From contig CABUJH010000074.1 of the NCBI GenBank assembly GCA_902491895.1, positions 1 to 7,099 of the forward strand: a DNA stretch of 7,099 bases. Reading direction: 5' to 3'. The stretch's first letter is position 1; every line of letters starts with the position of its first letter. Source of the DNA: an uncultured Collinsella sp. (GTDB taxonomy: Bacteria > Actinomycetota > Coriobacteriia > Coriobacteriales > Coriobacteriaceae). Positions 1 to 3,963 of this stretch are shown piece after piece. Position numbers and translations under genes: made by a program. The notes beneath the pieces are model-generated. The model was not told the DNA's origin, did no database searches, and was given only the letters and a program-made list of their open reading frames with translations.

Positions 1-14
1 GGACGGAGGTGCCC

Positions 15-170
15 GTGGCACGCAATAAGTACCCGGAGGAGACGGTCGAGAAGATCAGGGGTGACGGCCCATCGAGTGTTATTTTGCGAGCTAGGCGCAT
101 CGAAAGCGACCTTTCGTGGTATAAACTACTTGCCGGAAGCCGCGGCTTTCAGAGTACGGCTTACGTGTAC
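15..170 (+). pseudogene. Truncated TetR-type regulator, N-terminal fragment only
   Basis: A GTG at 15 follows a good ribosome binding site (GGAGG, 5-9). The frame opens with MARNKYPEETVEKI, which matches the way many TetR/AcrR-family repressors of Firmicutes and Coriobacteria begin (M-A-R-N-K-x-P-E-E-T, then normally a helix leading to LF-x-E-x-GY-x-x-T-T). After codon 14 (about base 56) the match ends. The frame runs through unrelated sequence to a TAA at 168-170, giving a 51-residue chimera without the helix-turn-helix. I find no remainder of the TetR gene elsewhere in the window. The simplest reading is that a regulator gene was cut at about base 57 by the arriving toxin-type module or by a deletion. 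The family call rests on a short recalled N-terminal motif. Confidence 0.45.
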
Positions 171-250
171 GTTTAACCTCCGTGGGCGACGGGGTGCCGC
201 AAGGCGTAGAATATCGCCCACCTGTAGGGGCCTGCAGCGATGCGGGCCCC
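57..250 (+). ncRNA. Structured leader RNA, candidate type III antitoxin
   Basis: No convincing protein lies here, but the strand folds repeatedly. CGAAAG/CTTTCG (101-106 with 111-116) has a 4-base loop. AAGCC/GGCTT pairs around 138-149. TGGGCGA/TCGCCCA (183-189 with 214-220) encloses a GCC-GCAA-GGC hairpin with a GNRA loop (196-205). A 10-bp hairpin closes the region (227-250). Two stretches look distantly alike about 65 bases apart: CGTGG then TGCCGgAAGcCG (115-142), and CGTGG then TGCCGcAAGgCG (181-206). This could be a worn tandem repeat of the kind found in ToxI/CptI/AntiQ antitoxins. Its place directly before a ToxN-like gene is the main argument. The repeats are weaker than in classical type III loci, and no clear promoter was found. 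Confidence 0.35.
227..250 (+). promoter_or_regulatory. GNRA-capped 10-bp hairpin before the toxin-like gene
   Basis: GGGGCCTGCA, loop GCGA, TGCGGGCCCC pairs over all ten positions, counting one T-G wobble. A GNRA tetraloop caps it. Type III toxin-antitoxin loci carry a terminator-like hairpin between the RNA antitoxin and the toxin gene that limits toxin read-through, and this hairpin sits in exactly that place. It has no T-tract, so it may act as a stability element or processing boundary, not as a terminator. A second small hairpin, CTTC-GTAT-GAAG (252-263), follows and runs into the toxin's ribosome binding site. Confidence 0.5.
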
Positions 251-276
251 GCTTCGTATGAAGGGGGGCGTAACCG

Positions 277-726
277 ATGAAGATCGTATCCATCTCCCAG
301 GACTTCTTCGACCTCGTCGAGGGCGACCGCGAGCTCATGCTTAAGCACAATCGTCCTTGCATCGTGGTGGTGAGGCTGCGTTTCCGCGGGAAGCGCAGGG
401 ACTTCGCCGTGCCGCTGCGTTCCAACATCGCCCCTAACGTGCCCAAAGACCAGTACTTTGCGTTGCCGCCCCGCCCCACGACGCGCCCCGGCTGCCGCCA
501 CGGCATCCACTACATCAAGATGTTCCCCATAACCAAGGCCTACCAGCGCCGCTTCAGGACCGAGGGCTCGGCCTACTACGAGACGCTCCAGCGCATCATC
601 GATGGCAACACCAAGCGCATTGTCTCCGAGTGCCAGGCATACCTCGACCGCTACGAGCGCGAGGGAAGGCCTCGCTTTGCCGTCGACATCGACCGCATCG
701 TGGGGCTGCTGGAGGGCGAGAAGTAG
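277..726 (+). CDS. ToxN/AbiQ-like type III toxin (endoribonuclease), probable
   Basis: A 149-residue basic protein. The ATG at 277 is chosen because AAGGGGGG (261-268) lies eight bases upstream. No signal peptide or membrane helix is visible. Layout: an N-terminal strand-helix (1-24), then paired strands RPCIVVVRLRF and RRDFAVPLRSN (26-50), then GIHYIKMFPI (76-85), then a long helical tail (90-149). This order, with a 'xPLRS/xPLSS' turn followed by a 'G-x-x-x-I-x-x-M-x-P-I' strand, is what I know of ToxN, AbiQ and related type III toxins, which cut RNA and are held inactive by a repeated RNA pseudoknot. Length fits the family (about 150-180 aa). The structured leader before it and the terminator after it support a self-contained module, perhaps with phage-defence function. 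A different conserved hypothetical family remains possible, and I cannot point to proven catalytic residues. Confidence 0.55.
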   Translation: MKIVSISQDFFDLVEGDRELMLKHNRPCIVVVRLRFRGKRRDFAVPLRSNIAPNVPKDQYFALPPRPTTRPGCRHGIHYIKMFPITKAYQRRFRTEGSAYYETLQRIIDGNTKRIVSECQAYLDRYEREGRPRFAVDIDRIVGLLEGEK

Positions 727-750
727 GGCACCTCGGCTCAGTCTCGAGCC

Positions 751-773
751 ATGCGGAGTCGCTCCGCATTTTT
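751..773 (+). terminator. Rho-independent terminator of the toxin-like gene
   Basis: ATGCGGAG (751-758), loop TCG, CTCCGCAT (762-769) form a perfect 8-bp stem followed by TTTTT (769-773). It starts 24 bases after the stop codon at 726. The T-tract is on the plus strand only, so it serves the toxin-like gene and not the minus-strand gene ending at 935. Confidence 0.8.
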
Positions 774-934
774 GAACGCCGCGTGTGCGTCCCAAATACT
801 TGAGAAATAAGTTGTGAAGTGCGGTGGCGCGACCGTGCCCGTGCATAGCCGTCACCATCAGCGTCTACGCGGCGTCGGCTTCAAGTGGAAATGGCGCCGC
901 TGCTGTATATGGTTTGCCTTGCTGCAAATAGCGA
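774..934. other. Convergent intergenic spacer, nothing recognised
   Basis: This lies between the toxin-like gene's terminator and the stop codon of the YjdF-family gene on the other strand. No start codon with a ribosome binding site, no clear hairpin plus T-tract for the minus-strand gene, and no trace of the missing part of the TetR gene were seen. Confidence 0.5.
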
Positions 935-1337
935 TCAATGCCCGCGATGTTTCTGCTTGCGCTTCAACTTTCGCTGCTCGAAGCGCGTCTCCGCCTCATC
1001 CGCGCGACGCTGACTTCTTGCTTGAGCCGACTCCCGCTTCATCGCTTCCCGCTGTGCCGCGAGCGCCTGTTGTGCCTTGGTGCTCACCGCGGGCCGTTTA
1101 AGGGCTTTCGCTGCCTCGCGAGCGCGCCGCTTGGGGTTCTTCGCGGGCTTGCTTGTTTCAGTGGCCTTGTCGCCGAAGAACGAGAACTTTTCCCATTCGC
1201 TTGTAACGAATCGCAGAATCTCCTCATCGGACGGCTCCGCGCCGAAGACGATGCGGGCGACGCCATACCTTCCGCCCTCGACGTGCTCCGCCAGCCCGAC
1301 CCAGAATTGACCGTCGTGATATGACGATGAGCAGCAA
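935..1337 (-). CDS. yjdF: YjdF-family protein (DUF2992), 5' end apparently frameshifted
   Basis: The conserved frame (about 129 codons, from base 1321 to the TGA at 935) starts YHDGQFWVG, then VFGAEPSDEEILRFV, NPKR, VSTKAQQALAAQ, and ends in a highly charged Lys/Arg/Glu helix. This is the full pattern of the YjdF family: an N-terminal strand with DGQFWVG, the 'FGaEPsdeEil' segment, the 'NPKR...vSTKAQqAL' block and a basic coiled tail. YjdF's biochemical role is unsettled; in Firmicutes the gene is often controlled by a riboswitch that senses aza-aromatic compounds. No such RNA is seen here, since the gene starts just after the PH-like gene ends (1362). Oddity: no start codon with a ribosome binding site exists in this frame. 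The expected first residues (L-L-I-V before YHDG) lie in the neighbouring frame from a TTG at 1337, behind AGGGCGG (1349-1355). One extra base near 1322 separates the two frames. This is either a real frameshift, making a pseudogene, or a sequence error. Confidence 0.82.
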
Positions 1338-1361
1338 GTCGCTGATAGCCGCCCTGCGAAG

Positions 1362-1823
1362 CTAGTTGCCTTGTTCGCAGCCGGGCCGCAGGCCGCACCT
1401 ACGCTCGAGCTCTGCCACGAGGGCATCGTTGTCGGTCACCGAGACGATGGCGTCGCCGTCGTAGGGCGCCTCGATATAGACGCGGTCGAGCGAGTTGGCC
1501 GTCCCCGCCCAGAGCGTCCTGGTGCGCCGGACGCCCCGCACGTGGGCGTAGGGTATCACCGAACGCATCCCAGCGTACACGACGACGAGGCGGTCGCCGT
1601 AGAGCTCGAGGCGGTTGCTGCGGACGGGAAGGGCGGCCAGGGCCACGAGGGCCGGGACGGGCAGCAGCGCGAACCAGCCCCATAGGAGCGCGGGGCTCGA
1701 GCTCAGGAAACACGCGATACACGCCGCGGATAAACCGCCCGCCACAATCACCATGGCCGCTATGAACCACGGGTCTGTCCTGCCGGGGAACACCCGCTCC
1801 GGCCGCTCGTCCTTCTCACCCAT
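1362..1823 (-). CDS. Two-helix membrane protein with bacterial PH-like (bPH_6-type) domain
   Basis: A 153-residue protein. The ATG is preceded by GGGAGGGAGG about five bases upstream, a strong site. A short charged N-terminus (1-18) is followed by two hydrophobic segments, about 19-40 and 45-66, joined by a tight Ser/Pro turn. A cytoplasmic domain (70-146) follows: RLELYGDRLVVVYAGMRSV, then IPYAHVRGVRRTR, then SLDRVYIEA, ending in a helix LVAELERRCG. The order 'ely.drLvv..g...r.Ip...i..v...........SLDrv.I' is that of the bPH_6 (YdbS/YvbH-like) PH-fold domains attached to small membrane proteins. Their function is not well defined. The TAG at 1362-1364 lies about 25-40 bases before the start region of the YjdF-family gene, so the two are probably one transcript. 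Family confidence is good; cellular role is unknown. Confidence 0.75.
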   Translation of the reverse strand: MGEKDERPERVFPGRTDPWFIAAMVIVAGGLSAACIACFLSSSPALLWGWFALLPVPALVALAALPVRSNRLELYGDRLVVVYAGMRSVIPYAHVRGVRRTRTLWAGTANSLDRVYIEAPYDGDAIVSVTDNDALVAELERRCGLRPGCEQGN

Positions 1824-1848
1824 TACGGCCTCCCTCCCGACGCCCTCC

Positions 1849-1896
1849 CTAGCGGAGCGTGGGGCCGGAGAGTGCCTTGAACCCGTCGCCGACCAT
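1849..1896 (-). CDS. Possible 15-codon leader peptide or gene-end remnant
   Basis: On the minus strand an ATG at 1896 sits four bases after GGGGGG and opens MVGDGFKALSGPTLR, then TAG (1849). The next start codon, that of the PH-like membrane protein, lies 25 bases on. The arrangement would suit a translated leader, but the peptide shows no attenuation signature and no hairpin follows it. It may be chance or the tail of a lost gene. Confidence 0.2.
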   Translation of the reverse strand: MVGDGFKALSGPTLR

Positions 1897-1948
1897 CTCG
1901 CCCCCCGTTCCGTGGGCCTTCTGTAGTGGTGTGTACCCCCGACTGTTC

Positions 1949-2078
1949 GACGGATGTCGTACGATTGAACGTTTTTCGAACTTTTTTAAGATGGGTGCGG
2001 CAGGATCGAGCAGATTGTTCGCGCGAGAGGCTCCCCGCCGCCGCGCCCGGTCTCGGGTTCGATGCATCGACATCCGTC
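1949..2078. repeat. Inverted repeat pair GACGGATGTCG / CGACATCCGTC
   Basis: The 11-base arms at 1949-1959 and 2068-2078 are perfect reverse complements, 108 bases apart. The right arm overlaps the 12-bp palindrome TCGATGCATCGA (2059-2070). GTGGTGT also occurs near both arms (1926-1932 and 2082-2088). The arms could bound a small lost element or bind a regulator. Confidence 0.4.
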
Positions 2079-2111
2079 TCAGGTGGTGTCTCCGCTGCGC
2101 GACATTGCAGG

Positions 2112-2153
2112 GGGCAAAGCCGAGATGCCATGGGGCGCGCCGAGGCTTTGCCC
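2112..2153 (+). repeat. 10-bp inverted repeat upstream of the small ORF
   Basis: GGGCAAAGCC (2112-2121) and GGCTTTGCCC (2144-2153) are perfect complements with a 22-base spacer, which itself contains GGCGCGCC. It lies about 35 bases before the ribosome binding site of the ORF at 2203. No T-tract follows, so an operator or a 5' UTR stem is likelier than a terminator. Confidence 0.45.
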
Positions 2154-2202
2154 GCGGGGCGAAGATTCTAGGGGTCCGACGTGGCCTGGAGGGGAGACGG
2201 AC

Positions 2203-2445
2203 ATGCAAGCGCTTATGACTGAGGAGCTGGCCGAGTGCCTGCCGCCGCCGTACGCGACCGAGGGAGGGGCACTCGCCCTCGACCTCACAAACCCGGAAGG
2301 CGAGGACCACCTTGACCTCTGGTGCTCGCTTACCATCAACCTTTCGGGTGACCCCTTCGCCTCCACGTGGCGCATTCACACTTGTGCCCGGCATCATGGA
2401 CATGGGCGTCGCCAAGTCGGCCGACGGGGCGCAAGCCCCTGTTGA
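2203..2445 (+). CDS. Small hypothetical protein, possibly a frameshifted gene fragment
   Basis: An ATG at 2203 sits seven bases after GGAGGGGAG (2188-2196), an excellent site, and opens an 80-codon frame ending at 2445. The first half reads as a normal acidic protein (MQALMTEELAECLPPPYATEG, then LALDLTNPEGEDHLDLW and INLSGDPF). From about base 2365 the frame turns into His/Arg/Gly-rich sequence that looks non-coding, while the next frame takes on protein-like character. The opening 'EEL..LPPPYATEG' recalls the start of DUF2958 proteins, but the Trp-rich part that defines that family is absent. I do not recognise the product. It may be a broken gene whose start is still intact. Confidence 0.35.
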   Translation: MQALMTEELAECLPPPYATEGGALALDLTNPEGEDHLDLWCSLTINLSGDPFASTWRIHTCARHHGHGRRQVGRRGASPC

Positions 2446-2689
2446 CTCAACGTTCGACGAGATAAACCGCATGTTCTCAAAGCTCGGCTTTATCGATTAC
2501 AATTCACGCCTCGCGCAAGGGCCGTTCTACTCCCCAAACCTAATCTGCCTGTCGCACGCATCGAGGCGACGGGGCGGCGCCTTCTCGCGTGAGTCAATTC
2601 CTGTTTTACTGGTGCGGATCCCAACATGCCCTTATGCATGGTGCCCTGCCGCTTTCGAAACTTCAAAACCATTCGATTTTCGAAACTGA
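2352..2689 (+). pseudogene. Reading-frame remnant, family not recognised
   Basis: In the frame one step from the ORF at 2203, an open stretch includes FTLVPGIMDMGVAKSADG and FDEINRMFSKLGFIDYNSR, and closes at a TGA (2687-2689). The middle part has a plausible helix-plus-strand pattern. 'GFIDYN' recalls the C-terminal winged helix of some Crp/Fnr-type regulators, but the resemblance is weak. There is no start codon with a ribosome binding site, and the last third looks non-coding. It may be the continuation of the gene starting at 2203 after a frameshift, or an independent relic. Confidence 0.2.
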
Positions 2690-2710
2690 GTGGGAATAAG
2701 TTATCGGTAC

Positions 2711-2735
2711 GCTTTTTTATAAAATGTAAAAAAGC
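2711..2735. other. AT-rich stem-loop
   Basis: GCTTTTTT (2711-2718) and AAAAAAGC (2728-2735) pair over eight bases around a 9-base loop, in the lowest-GC stretch of the window (about 2640-2760). TTTCGAAACT occurs twice just upstream (near 2653 and 2680). It might work as a weak two-way terminator, or belong to an interspersed repeat. No gene is supported between 2690 and 2753. Confidence 0.35.
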
Positions 2736-2753
2736 ACCCCCATAACTGATGAA

Positions 2754-3089
2754 ATGGACGCTGAGAAAAAAGGGGGCGCATCTTGCGTATATACCGACGT
2801 GAAGATCTACCTCTATCTTGCATCGCGCGGGTATGAGCTTTCTGTGGGCCGTATTGGGAAGCTCGAGTGTGACTTCATCGCTCGTAGGCGCAATGCTTAC
2901 GCCTACATCCAGGTCTCTATGTCGATTGCCGACAGAGGCGTCGAGGAGCGCGAGTACAGGCCGTTCGGCCACATCAGGGATGGTTATCCGCGCTACTTGT
3001 TCACGCTTGATCCTCTATTGCAGGAGAGGGATGGCATCAGGCACCTTAACATGGCGTCGTTTATGCAAGATGGCGGTGATCTTATTTGA
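2754..3089 (+). pseudogene. C-terminal remnant of a DUF4143-type ATP-binding protein
   Basis: The 111-codon frame contains VYTDVKIYLYLASRGYEL, VGRIGKLECDFIARR, YAYIQVSMSIAD, EEREYRPF, YPRYLFTLDPLL and GIRHLNMASF. This series is the DUF4143 nuclease-like domain (normally 'NvvYleLlrRGyeV.vGki...EvDFva.......YiQVty.l.....EREf.....i.d.ypKyvls.D........Gi.h.ni.dFL') that follows an AAA_14 ATPase domain in proteins of about 400-450 residues. Here the ATPase domain with its Walker motifs, and the start of DUF4143, are missing. The first ten codons match nothing, and the ATG at 2754 has no ribosome binding site. This is a 5'-truncated gene and probably not expressed as a working protein. The putative PD-(D/E)xK-type residues (E and D in LECDF) remain. 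Confidence 0.75.
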
Positions 3090-3192
3090 GCGGCGGCCAG
3101 ATTCCTTTGCTCCCTAGTGCGCAAACAGCGCGGGTATCAAATGAGGACCATTGCCTCACGTAGAATCGATAGATTGAAAACTTGTTTTGATG
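3090..3192. other. Intergenic, nothing recognised until the promoter
   Basis: This spacer runs between the DUF4143 remnant and the promoter of the flavoprotein gene. It holds one short inverted repeat, AAAAC-TT-GTTTT (3177-3188), which ends five bases before the -35 box and could be an operator half. No coding signal was seen. Confidence 0.4.
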
Positions 3193-3221
3193 TTGACAGG
3201 CTTTTGGCCAGTGGCTCCTAT
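3193..3221 (+). promoter_or_regulatory. Sigma-70-type promoter of the flavoprotein gene
   Basis: A perfect -35 box TTGACA (3193-3198) is followed after exactly 17 bases by TCCTAT (3216-3221), a fair -10 box with TATAAT-like T and AT positions kept. It would give a 5' UTR of about 95 bases. The short inverted repeats AAAAC-TT-GTTTT (3177-3188) and GTTTT-GGTT-AAAAC (3268-3281) flank it and share arm sequence, so they may bind one regulator. Confidence 0.55.
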
Positions 3222-3279
3222 TGTCGAGTGGGAGTAGCTGAAACGAGGCGATTGAATAACTCCATACGTTTTGGTTAAA

Positions 3280-3308
3280 ACAAAAAATATGCCGCGCGCC
3301 TGCGGCAT
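3280..3308 (-). terminator. Minus-strand terminator-like hairpin in the flavoprotein 5' UTR
   Basis: ATGCCGC (3289-3295), loop GCGCCT, GCGGCAT (3302-3308). Read on the minus strand the 7-bp stem is followed by ATTTTTTGTTTT, a textbook Rho-independent layout. On the plus strand it lies directly before the ribosome binding site (3311-3317), so it may also act as a 5' UTR stem. No minus-strand gene ends here, so its use as a terminator would be for antisense RNA. Confidence 0.45.
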
Positions 3309-3325
3309 GAAGGAGGGAGATTTCT

Positions 3326-3856
3326 ATGAATATCGTTGTATTGAGCGGCAGCCCGCGTAAGGGCGCCAATACCGATACCATGGTTGAGGCGTTTGCCGAG
3401 ACCGCGCGTGAGGGCGGCAATACGGTCGAGGTCGTCCGTGTTGCCAGCAAGAAAATCGCTGGTTGCCTGGGGTGTCAGTATTGCTTCGCCCATGAGGGCA
3501 CTTGCGTGCAGAAGGATGACATGGCCGACGTGATCGAGTCGCTGAAAGGCACCGATATGGTTGTCTTCGCTTCGCCCATCTACTGGTTCGATATCACTGC
3601 GCAGGAGAAGGCCGCCATCGACCGCCTGTACGCTTTCGGTGCCACGGGATTCCCGTTCACCAAGACGGCCCTTTTGCTCGATAGCCACAGCGAGGGCGTC
3701 TATGATGCGGCGATCGCTATGTACAAGTCAACCTGCGCGTACTGCAAGTGGGAGGACCGGGGCATTATCACCATCAGCGGTATGACCGAGCGCGATAGCA
3801 TGGCATCGTCGCCCAAGTTGGAAGAGGTGCGAGAGCTCGCTCGCAAACTCGCCTAA
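3326..3856 (+). CDS. Flavodoxin-fold NAD(P)H-dependent FMN reductase / iron-sulfur flavoprotein-like
   Basis: A 176-residue soluble cytoplasmic protein. The ATG at 3326 follows AAGGAGGGAG, a very strong site. It begins MNIVVLSGSPRKGANT (1-16), the strand and phosphate-binding loop that holds FMN in the NADPH-dependent FMN reductase/flavodoxin family. SPIYWFDITAQEKAAIDRL (83-101) is the second flavin-contact region. Cys47, Cys50, Cys53 and Cys60 (CLGCQYC, then TC) make the compact C-x2-C-x2-C-x6-C pattern of iron-sulfur flavoproteins (Isf), which bind one 4Fe-4S cluster and pass electrons between ferredoxin-like partners and oxidants. Two further cysteines sit at 137 and 140. Likely role: flavin-dependent reduction of quinones, nitro compounds or oxygen in an anaerobe. 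The gene stands alone with its own promoter, between two dead ATPase genes. Whether the cluster is assembled cannot be told, since many family members keep the cysteines in part only. Confidence 0.85.
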   Translation: MNIVVLSGSPRKGANTDTMVEAFAETAREGGNTVEVVRVASKKIAGCLGCQYCFAHEGTCVQKDDMADVIESLKGTDMVVFASPIYWFDITAQEKAAIDRLYAFGATGFPFTKTALLLDSHSEGVYDAAIAMYKSTCAYCKWEDRGIITISGMTERDSMASSPKLEEVRELARKLA

Positions 3857-3873
3857 GGACAAGAAGAGCGCAC

Positions 3874-3929
3874 GGCAATCAGCGTTGGCGGAAAGCCTAC
3901 TTCCCTTACCAAGAGGATTACTGATTGCC
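3874..3929. repeat. 9-bp inverted repeat downstream of the flavoprotein gene
   Basis: GGCAATCAG (3874-3882) and CTGATTGCC (3921-3929) pair perfectly with a 38-base loop; TTGG and CCAA inside can extend the structure. It starts 17 bases after the flavoprotein stop codon and ends before the ATPase pseudogene coming the other way. Without a T-tract it is a weak terminator at best. It could instead be a recombination scar or the ends of a miniature element. Confidence 0.4.
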
Positions 3930-3963
3930 ATGCGTTGATGTCCTTATGGACAATCTCCGCGTG

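Larger units (their letters stand above)
1897..2187. other. Repeat-rich intergenic region
   Basis: No gene is supported. It contains an AT-rich patch (1966-1990, with runs of T) in a GC-rich background, a long inverted-repeat pair (1949-1959 with 2068-2078), a 12-bp palindrome (2059-2070) and a second inverted repeat (2112-2121 with 2144-2153). The patch is a plausible place for the promoter of the minus-strand PH-like/YjdF pair, but I cannot name clear -35 and -10 boxes. Long open frames on the minus strand here lack ribosome binding sites and look like GC-driven shadows. Confidence 0.5.

Noticed and set aside
61..261. 66-codon plus-strand frame ending just before the toxin-like gene, possible protein antitoxin
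   Set aside because: There is no suitable ribosome binding site before the GTG, the product is Arg-rich without a known antitoxin pattern, and it overlaps strong hairpins. A structured RNA explains the stretch better.
91..858. 255-codon minus-strand open frame across the toxin-like gene
   Set aside because: It runs antisense to a gene with a good start and terminator, has no ribosome binding site, and its residue use (Ala/Gly/Arg/His-rich) is typical of a GC-driven shadow.
1362..1370. yjdF riboswitch in front of the YjdF-family gene
   Set aside because: The gap between the two coding regions is too short, and no such fold is visible; only the region upstream of 1823 could hold one and none was recognised there.
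1849..2472. 207-codon minus-strand frame
   Set aside because: It lacks start signals, shows no recognisable domain, and conflicts with the better supported plus-strand start at 2203.
2754..3089. Intact small restriction-endonuclease-like protein
   Set aside because: The similarity starts in the middle of the DUF4143 domain, the first codons match nothing, and the ATG has no ribosome binding site, so a truncated gene is more likely.
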